Of a DNA stretch of 64,000 bases, positions 45,249 to 53,814 are shown one piece after another (within the stretch, counting starts at the first letter, position 1; each line of letters begins with the position of its first letter). A program made the position numbers and the translations under genes. This stretch comes from Flavobacterium sp. H122. GTDB taxonomy: Bacteria > Bacteroidota > Bacteroidia > Flavobacteriales > Flavobacteriaceae. The notes beneath the pieces are model-generated. The model made no database searches. It had not been told where the DNA came from and saw only the letters and a program-made list of their open reading frames with translations. The DNA is taken from positions 434,001 through 498,000 of the forward strand of contig NZ_SJZD01000001.1 in NCBI RefSeq assembly GCF_004959765.1, given 5' to 3'.

Positions 45249-46769
45249 ATGAAAAAAATCAGATTTAGGAAATTACTGTACGTTGTTATAGCATTATTAA
45301 GTATTACAACTTGTGTGTTTTTATGGGCAGACACTGAATTGAATAAGGTGTTAGGTAAATCGACAAAAGTTATTGATATTACTTCAATTATTAAACCATC
45401 CAAAACGGTTATAATAAAAAACACCAATGTCCTTTCAGAAGATTGTAATCACTTTATTAAAAATCAAGATGTAATTATTAAAAACGGGAAGATAATTCAT
45501 TTAGGGAAAAATCAACTTGTAGAAAAAAATACTGTCATAATTGATGGAACAAATAAATATTTAATTCCAGGACTTATTGATTCTCACGTTCATCTAAAAG
45601 AAAGTAAAAACGATTTATTTTTATATTTAGCAAATGGTATAACTTCTGTTAGAGAAATGGCAGGAAGACCAATTACTATAGAATGGAAAAAATCAATTCA
45701 AAAGAATGGTTTTGGCCCAAGAATGTTTATAGCATCTCCACCAATATACAGCGAAAGTGGGTTTATGGGCTACTATTATGCTTGGACAAGACAATCTATT
45801 AATTATTCAACCGAAAATGAGGCTGAAAAAAAAATAAATAAGTTAAGAGAACAAGGTTATGATGCCGTAAAAATGTATGGCTTTGTCAATCCCGAAATAT
45901 TTAAAACAACCATTAAAATCACAAAAAAACATAATATTCCTGTTATTGGACATATACCGTTAGTTAGTTTAGAAACATTTTATCAATCAGGTCAAAAAGA
46001 GATTGCCCACATTGAAGAACTGACCGTAAAAACTATAGACGATTTTGAAAAATCTATATCTAAAAACCCAAAAGAATATCTTGCCTATTTAAAAACACGT
46101 TCAGTCCAAATTGCAAAAAAATTAAAGGAAAATAATATTTGTGTAACTTCTACAATTTCACTGGTTGAAAGTTTTCCTCGACAAAGATTTGATTTAAAAA
46201 ATGAACTTAAAAAAATAGAATTAAAATATGCCAATCCTAAAATTATTGAAGGAACACCGATTTACAAACTAGGCTGGTTACCTAGTAAAAATGGTTATGA
46301 ATATGACGGAGAAGATACTCTAGAAGCAAGAAAATTGTCAGCCATATTTTGGGAAACTTATGTAAAAGCAATTCATATTATGACAAAAGCATTAATTGAT
46401 AATAAAGTAAAGATTATGGCTGGAACTGATGCTAATGTTTCTACTATGGTTTCTGGATTTTCACTTCATAATGAATTACAATCATTGTCTAAATCGGGAA
46501 TGACAAATACACAAGTAATTTACTCTGCAACTGTGCAACCTAGTGATTGGATGAAAAGAAATACTGGGAAAATTAAAATTGGACACAATTCAGATTTGGT
46601 GTTACTCTCAAAAAATCCATTAGAAGATATCAAAAATACAAAAACAATAGAATATGTTTTCTTTGACAAAAATATGATTGATAAAGTTCAAATCACAGCT
46701 ATTCTGAAAGCAATAGAGAAAGCAAATAATAAAAATCGAAGTATAAAAATTGACGAATATATTGAGTAA
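45249..46769 (+). CDS. Membrane-anchored amidohydrolase (imidazolonepropionase/prolidase-like)
   Basis: A 506-residue metal-dependent hydrolase with an N-terminal membrane anchor (YVVIALLSITTCVFLW). The amidohydrolase superfamily metal site is visible as LIPGLIDSHVHL (HxH), later histidines in VIGHIPL and IAHIEELT, and the aspartate in IMAGTDANVS. GKIKIGHNSDLVLLSKNPLE closes the beta-sandwich subdomain. Substrate unknown: relatives include dipeptidases and carboxypeptidase-like enzymes. Probably regulated by the adjacent LytTR protein. It ends 12 bases before the S6 box. Confidence 0.88.
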   Translation: MKKIRFRKLLYVVIALLSITTCVFLWADTELNKVLGKSTKVIDITSIIKPSKTVIIKNTNVLSEDCNHFIKNQDVIIKNGKIIHLGKNQLVEKNTVIIDGTNKYLIPGLIDSHVHLKESKNDLFLYLANGITSVREMAGRPITIEWKKSIQKNGFGPRMFIASPPIYSESGFMGYYYAWTRQSINYSTENEAEKKINKLREQGYDAVKMYGFVNPEIFKTTIKITKKHNIPVIGHIPLVSLETFYQSGQKEIAHIEELTVKTIDDFEKSISKNPKEYLAYLKTRSVQIAKKLKENNICVTSTISLVESFPRQRFDLKNELKKIELKYANPKIIEGTPIYKLGWLPSKNGYEYDGEDTLEARKLSAIFWETYVKAIHIMTKALIDNKVKIMAGTDANVSTMVSGFSLHNELQSLSKSGMTNTQVIYSATVQPSDWMKRNTGKIKIGHNSDLVLLSKNPLEDIKNTKTIEYVFFDKNMIDKVQITAILKAIEKANNKNRSIKIDEYIE

Positions 46770-46781
46770 AAAATGCACTAT

Positions 46782-46914
46782 CTGCCAACAGGCGGTTGGC
46801 AGGATTGTGAATTTTGCAGTAAATACACGTTTATATTTCGCAAGAAATTTTAACTTTGATAGAAAATAATCGGTTCCAGAGCTTGCAACATTGTCTATCA
46901 CAACACCGTTGTAC
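46782..46914 (+). repeat. attC-like site S6 (second subtype)
   Basis: 5' box CTGCCAAC (46782-46789) is followed after five bases by its exact complement GTTGGCAG (46795-46802), a local hairpin. 3' box GTTGTAC at 46908-46914. The centre carries TAACTTTG (46851-46858, a -7 consensus) inside a block AACTTTGATAGAAAATAATC shared with sites T3, T5 and T7. Confidence 0.5.
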
Positions 46915-46931
46915 AATTTTGTTTTAAAATC

Positions 46932-47936
46932 ATGAATTTATTTAAAATATTTGATAAAAAAGAAAAATGGAGCAATTTTAGTGGAAATATTAATATTCTT
47001 TCTGACTTAACAGAATCTGACATTCCTAAAATAATTGCTGAAAAAAATATACATTCTCTTCAACTTTATCAATTTCAAAATCCTCAAAAACAAACTTGGA
47101 GAACTTTAAATGAGTTTTTTTTAAAATATCCTGATATTGGATTAAGAATTTTATGGTATGAAGCTCAAGATTTATCGTTCTTCAAGGAGATTCCCAATGT
47201 TAGAAAATTTACAATTGCTTCGTTTAATACAAGTGACTATTCACAGCTTCAATATAATACTAATTTAAAGCACTTCGGTATAGAAGAAACCAAATCTACA
47301 GCAGTTAATATATCATTTATTAAAGAATTTAAAGACTTGGAATCTTTGTACGTTGACGGAATGAAAAAAGGTCTCGACAATGTACAATTTTTAAAAAATC
47401 TTAAAAAATTAACCTTTAGAGGAATCAAAATGGATAATCTTGATTTCCTATCGGGCTTAAAAAATTTAGAAGAACTAAATTTACTTTTTGGAAGCTATAA
47501 AAATCTTGAATCTTTATCAAATCTAAAACAATTAAAATTCATTGAGTTTAGTAGGGTTCGCCAAATACCGAATTATGATTTTTTAATTTCATTAGAAAAT
47601 TTAGAAAAAATTGAATTTGAAGGCATGTCTAAGATGGAGGAAATCCCTAGTTTATCAAAATTAACTAAACTCAAAAGAATACACATTAACAATAATGTGA
47701 GGCTTCGAAATATTGAATCAATCAGTCAAATTCCTAATCTAAAACTATTTCAACTTTCGTTTGCCGAAAATTCAAAAGTAGCGGAAAGAAGAAATCTAAT
47801 TGAACAATCAATTAAAATATTATTAGAATCTGATACTATTGAATATAGCAATATCATGCTTTGGACAGATGAACTTACAACAAAAAAATTGCTCGAAAAG
47901 GGAATTAAAGTTTGGAAATGGGGTATGGAATTATAA
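46932..47936 (+). CDS. Leucine-rich-repeat protein
   Basis: A 334-residue cytoplasmic protein without a signal peptide. Residues 100-290 contain seven or eight LRR units of about 22 residues (NVQFLKNLKKLTFRGIKMDN, LSGLKNLEELNLLFGSYKNL, SNLKQLKFIEFSRVRQIPNY, LSKLTKLKRIHINNNVRL). Such repeats bind other proteins. The C-terminal 40 residues (IMLWTDELTTKKLLEKGIKV) are outside the repeat. No partner gene is suggested by context, as it is a single-gene cassette. Confidence 0.85.
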   Translation: MNLFKIFDKKEKWSNFSGNINILSDLTESDIPKIIAEKNIHSLQLYQFQNPQKQTWRTLNEFFLKYPDIGLRILWYEAQDLSFFKEIPNVRKFTIASFNTSDYSQLQYNTNLKHFGIEETKSTAVNISFIKEFKDLESLYVDGMKKGLDNVQFLKNLKKLTFRGIKMDNLDFLSGLKNLEELNLLFGSYKNLESLSNLKQLKFIEFSRVRQIPNYDFLISLENLEKIEFEGMSKMEEIPSLSKLTKLKRIHINNNVRLRNIESISQIPNLKLFQLSFAENSKVAERRNLIEQSIKILLESDTIEYSNIMLWTDELTTKKLLEKGIKVWKWGMEL

Positions 47937-47957
47937 CATCTTACAATAGCAGTAGCC

Positions 47958-48177
47958 GTTGCACAACTTCTATTTCTTCAAAATAACTCAAAAAAAAAAT
48001 ACTATCACCTCTTTTAAAGCCATTTAAAAGAGGTGTTATTTTTAGCTTAGTTATGAAATGCTCACACTACTACTTTATCGTTTTTACCTGACTTTTTATT
48101 AACTCGTTTTGCAAATCAGTTTTTTAGCTATATTTGAAAAGGTTTGTGAGTTTTTTTTACAGACTGACGTGATATGC
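47958..48177 (+). repeat. attC-like site S7 (third subtype, weak 3' end)
   Basis: 5' box GTTGCACAAC (47958-47967) pairs at 8 of 10 with the opening GTTGTACAAT at 46908. The 3' end GACGTGATATGC near 48167 deviates from GTT. The stretch CTTCAAAATAA and the hairpin at 48006 recur near 49475-49544, and TATATTTG (48129-48136) recurs at 48971-48978. Confidence 0.4.
48006..48035 (+). terminator. Hairpin terminator after the LRR gene
   Basis: CACCTCTTTTAAA and its exact complement around the loop GCCA, followed by TTATTTTT. It lies inside the repeat element, so the element may end transcription and restart it downstream. Confidence 0.7.
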
Positions 48178-48201
48178 TACTTTAGGACGCACACAGATAC
48201 A

Positions 48202-48693
48202 ATGAATAAGACAATTACCATCTTGACTTTAGGACTACAAATCACTTTGACATTCATTGCGACTTTTTGTATTTATATAGTTTTTGCACTTTTTGATAGT
48301 GACTTTGGTATTGACGGACTTTTTGGACTTGTAATTTTCCAACCAATTATCGCCATAATACTATCGTCTTTGACAATTTTTGTTTGTTTAGTCGTTGGAC
48401 TTCCCATTCGGCTCTACAGCAAACTAAATTATTGGTGGACGACAAACTTTTACATTTCATTCATTGGGACAATTATCGGGCTGACTTTTTTATTCTTGGC
48501 ATTACTTCCAACTTTTAGGGAGACAGTAACATACAATCTTGACGGACAGCCGACATTAAAACAAATCCCAAACTCAATGCTTTTCATTTCAGGTTGGCTG
48601 ATTACTGCATTTTCATTGCTACACATTTATCCGCCACGACAACTGACTGAAAAAATAAAAACCATTTTCAAAAGAATTACATATCCAAAATGA
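48202..48693 (+). CDS. Small polytopic membrane protein of unknown function
   Basis: A 163-residue protein starting MNKTITILTLGLQITLTFIA with four hydrophobic segments and a basic C-terminus (PRQLTEKIKTIFKRITYPK). A longer frame begins at a TTG at 48109 inside the repeat element and is rejected. No family recognised. It ends in ATGA, overlapping the start of a 22-codon remnant, so a second gene was once coupled to it. Confidence 0.7.
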   Translation: MNKTITILTLGLQITLTFIATFCIYIVFALFDSDFGIDGLFGLVIFQPIIAIILSSLTIFVCLVVGLPIRLYSKLNYWWTTNFYISFIGTIIGLTFLFLALLPTFRETVTYNLDGQPTLKQIPNSMLFISGWLITAFSLLHIYPPRQLTEKIKTIFKRITYPK

Positions 48694-48758
48694 AAAGAAT
48701 AATCCTTAGTATATTGACATTTTTTACTCTGATAATTGATGGCTATTATATTTGGTAG
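48690..48758 (+). pseudogene. 22-codon remnant of a translationally coupled gene
   Basis: ATG at 48690 overlaps the previous stop. It reads MKRIILSILTFFTLIIDGYY then a stop two codons later. A lysine-arginine start and hydrophobic stretch look like the N-terminus of an exported or membrane protein, cut off after the signal anchor. Could also be a real mini-protein; I favour a remnant. Confidence 0.4.
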
Positions 48759-48763
48759 AATTT

Positions 48764-49015
48764 GCCGTTTACAATTCTTGCTAAGACTCTTATTTTTTTA
48801 AAATAACTCCAAAAAAGAATATAATAAAAAGACAGTCCTAAAAGTCCGCAATCTTATCATTTCAACGTAAGGAGAAATCACATACAATAGATTATGAGAC
48901 TCCTCTTTGCTGTAGAGTGACAAACGGTGGGTTATATTTTACTTTTTGGACAGCTTCTTTGTTTTTTAGCTATATTTGGGGAGGTTTGTGAGGTTTTCAT
49001 GAACTGACGTTATGA
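48764..49015 (+). repeat. attC-like site S8 (third subtype), in 359 non-coding bases
   Basis: GCCGTTTACAATTC at 48764 resembles the start of S7. TTTTTTAAAATAACTCCAAAAAA recurs in S7 in similar form (48770-48800 against 47970-47995). Near the end, TTTTTTAGCTATATTTG matches S7 (48120-48136). 3' box GTTATGAGC (49009-49017) pairs with the closing box at 49446. The gap 48694-49052 holds nothing else apart from the 22-codon remnant. Confidence 0.45.
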
Positions 49016-49052
49016 GCAAGCTAACCAAAACATTGACTTATAAACAAAGACT

Positions 49053-49436
49053 ATGAAATATCTTATTGGAATATTATTATTTGCATTCATTTCATGTTTA
49101 AAAAAAAAGGAAAACACAACCAACAAAAATCTTATATATTTTAATTCAAAGTTCATTAGCGAATTAGGTAACAACGATTATGAAAAATTATTAGCTAAAA
49201 CTAAATTAAAAATCAAAGCTCAATACTTAGACGACTTAATATTCGTAACCAACTTTGTTGGAAGCAATGCATGTGGACAATATACTGGAAACATTGAAAT
49301 CAAAAATGACTCAATTATTTTAGTTTATAAATTAGTTTCTAATGAAGTTTGTACATCAACATCAGTTGAAAAGTTAACTTATATTATAAGTAATCCAAAA
49401 GAGAAAAAATACAAATTTTCAATGCGATATGAATAA
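49053..49436 (+). CDS. Small lipoprotein of unknown function
   Basis: A 127-residue protein with a lipoprotein signal (ILLFAFISC, lipid-modified cysteine at residue 15) followed by KKKENTTN. The rest has no recognised domain; a CG pair (SNACGQYTGNIEIKN) suggests a small beta-sheet domain. Expected to be anchored in the inner or outer membrane. Single-gene cassette with opening box at 49009 and closing box at 49446. Confidence 0.7.
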   Translation: MKYLIGILLFAFISCLKKKENTTNKNLIYFNSKFISELGNNDYEKLLAKTKLKIKAQYLDDLIFVTNFVGSNACGQYTGNIEIKNDSIILVYKLVSNEVCTSTSVEKLTYIISNPKEKKYKFSMRYE

Positions 49437-49445
49437 CATAGCTAG

Positions 49446-49560
49446 TTCATAACAGCCTTAGCAGTTGCCAACTACTATTTTTTCAAAATAAATTCAAAAA
49501 AGCATGTTATAAAACCTCTTTTAAATTGACTTTAAAAAGGTTTTATTTTTAGCTTAGTTG
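49446..49560 (+). repeat. attC-like site S9, right end of array 1
   Basis: 5' box GTTCATAAC (49446-49454) pairs at 8 of 9 with the opening GTTATGAGC at 49009. It contains a hairpin at 49511-49544 (AAAACCTCTTTTAAA with a near-perfect complement, then TTTTTAG) like that in S7. No 3' GTT box is evident before the next gene, so this is taken as the array end. Confidence 0.45.
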
Positions 49561-49710
49561 CTGAGTACCTTAGACTGAAGTTTTAATACAATATCAATAC
49601 TACTGCTCTATCGTTTTAAGACTACATTCTCATTATTTACTCTTTTATACAACCAACCCCATTTTTATTACATTTACACAACAAACTTGTAAAAAATCAA
49701 TATTCCACTC

Positions 49711-50223
49711 ATGACCTATAAATTCCGAAAAGCATTTGATTTTGAAGCCCCTTTAATTTGGGAAATTATCCAACAGGCCATTGCAAGAAGGAAAAAGGAT
49801 GGCAGCAACCAATGGCAAAATGGGTATCCTAATCTGGGTACGATAGAAAATGATATTGCTAAAGGGAACAGCTATGTTTTAACGGATCAGGATAAAGTTA
49901 TTGCTTATAGTGCTGTATTGTTTAATGATGAACCTGCCTATTTAGCTATTGATGGAAAATGGTTAACGGAGGGTGATTTTTTAGTGGTGCATCGGGTAGC
50001 AATTGATGAGGCGTATTTAGGACAAGGATTGGTACAGAAGATGTTTGGTCTTTTTGAGGATTTGGCGCTTGAAAATGGTATTCACAGCATTAAGGTGGAT
50101 ACTAATTTTGACAACCCGGCTATGCTTCGCATTATGGATAAATTAGGGTATGTGTATTGTGGTGAGGTTTCTTTTGATGGCAGTCCCAGGAAGGCTTTTG
50201 AAAAGGTATTGGAATCAAAATAG
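49711..50223 (+). CDS. GNAT-family N-acetyltransferase
   Basis: A 170-residue GNAT enzyme: YKFRKAFDFEAPLIWEIIQQ at the start, VHRVAIDEAYLGQGLVQKMF (the acetyl-CoA-binding loop, here with Q/R-x-x-G-x-G/A as LGQGLV), IKVDTNFDNPAMLRIMDKLG near residue 130. Likely acetylates an amino group of a small molecule or protein; the substrate is unknown. Less A+T-rich than the cassettes to its left and lacking flanking boxes. It ends at a strong hairpin. Confidence 0.88.
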   Translation: MTYKFRKAFDFEAPLIWEIIQQAIARRKKDGSNQWQNGYPNLGTIENDIAKGNSYVLTDQDKVIAYSAVLFNDEPAYLAIDGKWLTEGDFLVVHRVAIDEAYLGQGLVQKMFGLFEDLALENGIHSIKVDTNFDNPAMLRIMDKLGYVYCGEVSFDGSPRKAFEKVLESK

Positions 50224-50231
50224 TTGAATTT

Positions 50232-50266
50232 CAGACCTGACAGGTTTTGAAAACCTGTCAGGTCTG
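50232..50266. terminator. Strong hairpin terminator after the GNAT gene
   Basis: CAGACCTGACAGGTTTT and its exact complement with one central base: a 17-base perfect inverted repeat, followed by GAAAAAAAC. Likely terminates the GNAT transcript. Similar CCTGACAGGT hairpins are familiar between flavobacterial genes. Confidence 0.7.
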
Positions 50267-50621
50267 GAAAAAAACAGCTATTGCTCTATTGAAATTTTAA
50301 AAAAAATCAAAAAAAACATACAAAACCAATCGTTTAATTCACTTTAAGCCAAGTCTGCTCTTAATCACAACTCAAAATCCCGGGAAATACAAATTTCATA
50401 TATTTGAACTTAAGAGATGCATGATTTTAATATAAGAAGGGCTAACGTTTAAACCAGGAATTTTATACTTCAAATGATTTTAGTGATGCAACCGGCTTTT
50501 TATTTTGAAATCCTGTCATCGCACAAAGTCCAAAATACGAGCTTCTTCTGAACGAAACCGTAAACATTGAAGCTTAGATAAAAAGCAGCAAAAATTATAA
50601 ATTAACAAAACAGACAACGAT
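50267..50621. other. Non-coding stretch before the MepB gene
   Basis: About 350 bases without a convincing ORF. TATATTTG (-7 consensus) at 50399-50406 is the only recognisable signal. It may drive the MepB gene from a long leader. No boxes of the attC-like kind are seen. Confidence 0.5.
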
Positions 50622-51143
50622 TTGACAAATTCAAAAGCAACATATTCCGAACTCGAACTAATAGACGCATTAGTTTTTAAAACCTGCGGTCTTGAATTGA
50701 CAAACGTAGAAAAAGAACTGGAAAGTCAGGAATATTTTGCGCACACTTTCCTGCTTGGAGGTCAAAAAGTAATATTTCGAAACGCAAAAATTACTCCAAC
50801 AAAAAAAGGACAATTCGTAACAATCTGGAAACGCAGCAAAAAAGGAATTACTGAACCCTATGCCATTTCTGACGACTTTGACTTGTTTATAATTGCAGTA
50901 CGACAAAACGAAAACTTTGGACTTTTTATATTCTCAAAAAATGTTTTGTACGAAAACAAAATTTTGTCAAGTGAAACGAGAGAAGGAAAACGCGGCATCA
51001 GAGTTTATCCAACCTGGGATTTGGCTCCAAACAAGCAGGCAGAAAGAACACAAATCTGGCAAACAAAATACTTCCTGGAAATTAAACCGAATCTGTCACT
51101 TAATGTGAAAAGTGCAAAACATCTATTTAATTTGAACAGGTAA
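50622..51143 (+). CDS. MepB-family protein
   Basis: A 173-residue soluble protein matching the MepB family: FAHTFLLGGQKVIFRNAKIT, KKGQFVTIWKRSKKGITEPY, DDFDLFIIAVRQNENFGLFI, FSKNVLYENKILS, GKRGIRVYPTWDLAPNKQAE. The family was named from a staphylococcal multidrug-efflux operon, but its biochemical role is unknown. Start is a TTG at 50622. The residues after the start (TNSKATYSELELIDALVFKT) fit the family N-terminus. Located among other accessory genes without cassette boxes. Confidence 0.86.
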   Translation: MTNSKATYSELELIDALVFKTCGLELTNVEKELESQEYFAHTFLLGGQKVIFRNAKITPTKKGQFVTIWKRSKKGITEPYAISDDFDLFIIAVRQNENFGLFIFSKNVLYENKILSSETREGKRGIRVYPTWDLAPNKQAERTQIWQTKYFLEIKPNLSLNVKSAKHLFNLNR

Positions 51144-51453
51144 AGGGAAGAAACAGACTAACGAAAAAAGAACGGCTTTCAAGATTAAATCCCACTCAAT
51201 TGTTATTTTCTGAAAAACCATAACCACAATACTCTTTTAAATCATTTTACAGTGTTATCAAAAAAAAACAGTCTCCAGTCATTTGTAAAGAACTAAAACC
51301 GTAGCCTTGCTTCACAAATTATCATTAAAAATAACGTTCCCTTATTTAAATGATTATTTTTGGATAAAACAACTGACTAAAAAGGTTTTAAGAAGTGTGA
51401 AACTGTATATGTCTTTAAAAAACTGAGCCAATTCAACAACTTAATTTAACACT
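51144..51453 (+). other. Leader region of the methyltransferase gene
   Basis: 310 bases without a gene. TATTTTTG at 51355-51362 is a -7 consensus element within TTAAATGATTATTTTTGGAT, and a close copy of this block lies at 52567-52583 before the dehydrogenase gene, suggesting the two are regulated alike or duplicated. Confidence 0.5.
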
Positions 51454-52230
51454 ATGAAAAGAGTCCATTTATTTGAATTTGGAGATCAAAAATGGTTTCC
51501 TGTATTTCTGAGAAATTATACAACCGATTTCCTTCAATTTCTTTCAAATAAAACTAAAATGTATAAATCAATAGTTCCGCTGCTTGAAGACACATTAAAA
51601 ATCAGCAAAACAGAAACAATTATTGATTTAGCATCGGGCGGTGGCGGCGGTTTACTTTGGCTTAACAGTGAAATCAAAAAAAACATTCCTGGTTTAAAAA
51701 TTGTTTTAACTGATTTTTACCCCAATATCCCAGCCTTCCGGCAAACTAAAATGCAGTCGGATAATTTTGAATTTTATGAACAACCCGTTGATGCAAGAAA
51801 AGTGCCGCCTGAACTGAAAGGACTTAGGACTCAATTCTTATCCCTGCATCATTTTGAACCTGATGATGCCAAACTAATTCTTCAAAACGCAGTTGACTCA
51901 AACACACCTATTGCTGTCTTTGAAGCACAGGAAAGAAGTTTTCCAAGTATTATTGCAATGCTGCTTTCGCCAATAAGTGTTATTTTGACCACCCCTTTTA
52001 TAAAGCCTTTTAAAACCGGCAGAATTATTTTCACTTATATCATACCTATTGTTCCAATTGTTGTGTTATGGGATGGTATTGTCTCATCGTTAAGAACATA
52101 CTCAACAAATGAAATGCAGGAATTAGTGGATGGATTAGAAAACTCTGAAAAGTATATTTGGAAAATTGACAGAATAAAATCCGGCCCGGGAACTATTTTA
52201 TATTTAATAGGTTATAACAAACTGATATAA
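51454..52230 (+). CDS. Class I SAM-dependent methyltransferase-like protein
   Basis: A 258-residue protein. TIIDLASGGGGGLLWL (near residues 61-76) is a glycine-rich SAM-binding loop, followed by KIVLTDFYPN for the ribose contact and SLHHFEPDDAKLIL for the later strands. A hydrophobic segment near residues 165-205 (MLLSPISVILTTPF, IFTYIIPIVPIVVLWDGIVS) suggests membrane association, unusual for a small-molecule methyltransferase. Acceptor unknown. Confidence 0.82.
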   Translation: MKRVHLFEFGDQKWFPVFLRNYTTDFLQFLSNKTKMYKSIVPLLEDTLKISKTETIIDLASGGGGGLLWLNSEIKKNIPGLKIVLTDFYPNIPAFRQTKMQSDNFEFYEQPVDARKVPPELKGLRTQFLSLHHFEPDDAKLILQNAVDSNTPIAVFEAQERSFPSIIAMLLSPISVILTTPFIKPFKTGRIIFTYIIPIVPIVVLWDGIVSSLRTYSTNEMQELVDGLENSEKYIWKIDRIKSGPGTILYLIGYNKLI

Positions 52231-52691
52231 GCTGTACAAACAAGCTGCCTGTCAAAATCTTAGAAAACAAAAAAATTAAGATATCTCACATTCCTCTAAA
52301 CAAACATTTACTCCACAGGCATAGCCCAGAGTAAAACCCTGATTAAACAAAGCAAGTCACAATATGCGGATCAGTAAAGTGATGGATTGCGGCAAATGTG
52401 GAATTCTATTAAGAAAACAAAGTTATTTCATTAAATACTATAAAAAATTATACGCAAAAAAAGCAAATTGAAAGGTACCGGAAACAACTTATAATTGTTT
52501 AAAAATCAATGTGTTTTAACTATACAGCGATACAAAAATCATTATTAAAACAGCCGTGCTTTTTCTTTAAATGGTTATTTTTGATAAAAATGTCCGGTTA
52601 TAAAGAATTTATGCAATCTGATGCCGGCAGTGGCTATCACTAAACACAATTCGGCAGTTATTCAGGAATCTAAAATAAACGTTTAAAAATA
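52231..52691 (+). other. 461 non-coding bases before the dehydrogenase gene
   Basis: No gene seen. A -7 consensus TATTTTTG lies at 52576-52583 in a block shared with 51349-51362. The remaining sequence has no clear hairpin or repeats. Eroded coding sequence cannot be excluded. Confidence 0.45.
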
Positions 52692-53558
52692 ATGAAAGCA
52701 GTTATTTGTACTAAATATGGAAAACCTGATGTTTTACAAATTCAGGACGTTAAAAATCCTATTATAAAGGACAACGAGATTCTTGTCAGAATAATTTCTA
52801 CAGCTGTAAATTCAGGAGATACAAGAGTCAGAGGAATTGCCGGGGAAGGCATTATGAAAGTAGTGATGCGCCTGGTGCTGGGAATTTTAAAACCCAGAAA
52901 ACCTATATTGGGAACAGTGTACTCAGGCATTGTGGAAGATACGGGTACAAAAGTGTCAAAATACAGGAAAGGTGATAAAGTTTTTGGGATGACAGGCTTC
53001 AGTTTTGGAACCTATGCCGAATATATAGCAGTTAAAGAAACAGACAATGTTACGACAATGCCAGTCAATGCGACTTTTGATGAAGCTGTTTCACTTATTT
53101 TTGGCGGGCAGACAGCAGTATATTTTATTGAAAAAGTAAAATTATCAGAAATAAAATCGCCGGAGGTTTTAATTATTGGAGCAACAGGTTCAGTAGGCAC
53201 CGCTGCGGTACAGATTGCCCAATACTACGGTGCAGAGATAACTGCTGTATGCAGCTCAAAAGGAAAAGATTTAGTAAAATTTTTGGGTGCCTCAAAAGTT
53301 ATTTTCTATGATGAGGAAGATTTTACCAAACAGACAAACCAGTATGATTTTATTTTTGATGCGGTGGGTAAAACCAGCAAAAAACAATGCCGGATGCTTT
53401 TAAAAAAGAACGGAATTTATAAAACAGTTGGCGGTTTAGAATATGCTTCTGAATCAAAAAAACAATTAGACTTTCTTAAAATGTTATTTGAAAAAGGTAA
53501 ACTGAAGGCAATTATCGATAAAACATATTCATTAGACGAAATAGTTCAGGCTCACTAA
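52692..53558 (+). CDS. Zinc-independent MDR/quinone-oxidoreductase-like dehydrogenase with premature stop
   Basis: A 288-residue NAD(P)H-dependent medium-chain reductase: MKAVICTKYGKPDVLQIQDV, VNSGDTRVRGIAGEGIMKVV, LGTVYSGIVEDTGTKVSKYR, and the Rossmann loop IIGATGSVGTAAVQIAQYYG (160-180). It lacks the structural and catalytic zinc cysteines of alcohol dehydrogenases. The frame stops at TAA (53556-53558) after EIVQAH. In the same frame YVDTGRKKGNVIVKVTQ follows to a second stop at 53612, which is the normal C-terminus of the family. So the last 17 residues are cut off by one nonsense change. Confidence 0.87.
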   Translation: MKAVICTKYGKPDVLQIQDVKNPIIKDNEILVRIISTAVNSGDTRVRGIAGEGIMKVVMRLVLGILKPRKPILGTVYSGIVEDTGTKVSKYRKGDKVFGMTGFSFGTYAEYIAVKETDNVTTMPVNATFDEAVSLIFGGQTAVYFIEKVKLSEIKSPEVLIIGATGSVGTAAVQIAQYYGAEITAVCSSKGKDLVKFLGASKVIFYDEEDFTKQTNQYDFIFDAVGKTSKKQCRMLLKKNGIYKTVGGLEYASESKKQLDFLKMLFEKGKLKAIIDKTYSLDEIVQAH

Positions 53559-53755
53559 TATGTTGATACCGGAAGAAAAAAAGGCAATGTAATAGTAAAA
53601 GTAACACAGTAACAGTCCGCAATAATAAAACCAACAGTGTTAATCCGGCCGAAAATACTTCCGCCAAAACCGGGAGAGTCTCTAAATTAAGAACTCCGTT
53701 TTCTAAAACAGTTAAAATTAAAATCCTCTTAACCTAAAAAGCTGTCAATAAAAAA

Positions 53756-53792
53756 ACTGCATCTAAAAAGCCGTAAACTTTTTAAACGCAGT
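53756..53792 (-). terminator. Terminator of the cysteine-synthase-like gene
   Basis: On the minus strand ACTGCG-TTTAAAAAG and CTTTTTAGATGCAGT fold into a two-part stem, followed by TTTTTTTATTG. It lies 23 bases after the stop of the gene at 53815. Confidence 0.6.
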
Positions 53793-53814
53793 CATTTTAT
53801 CTATTGTGTTTTAT

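Larger units (their letters stand above)
36663..49454 (+). mobile_element. Candidate integrase-less gene-cassette array 1 (CALIN-like)
   Basis: All genes are on the plus strand and most are followed by a 130-150 bp imperfect palindrome whose 5' box ends AAC and whose 3' box starts GTT. Opening and closing boxes of one unit pair with each other: 36663/40041 (14 of 15), 40169/41618 (14 of 15), 41747/42579 (10 of 10 core), 42726/43402 (9 of 10 core), 43532/44317 (9 plus a bulge), 46908/47958 (8 of 10), 49009/49446 (8 of 9). The box sequences differ between units but co-vary within them. This is integron-cassette geometry. No integrase is in the window. The stretches 44.3-46.8 kb and 48.0-49.0 kb are degraded. 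Confidence 0.6.

Noticed and set aside
48109..48201. Longer start for the membrane protein at 48202
   Set aside because: The extra codons lie in a repeat element that recurs, without coding role, at 48955-49010.
52231..52691. Hidden gene between the methyltransferase and dehydrogenase genes
   Set aside because: All frames are broken by stops and no protein pattern is recognisable.
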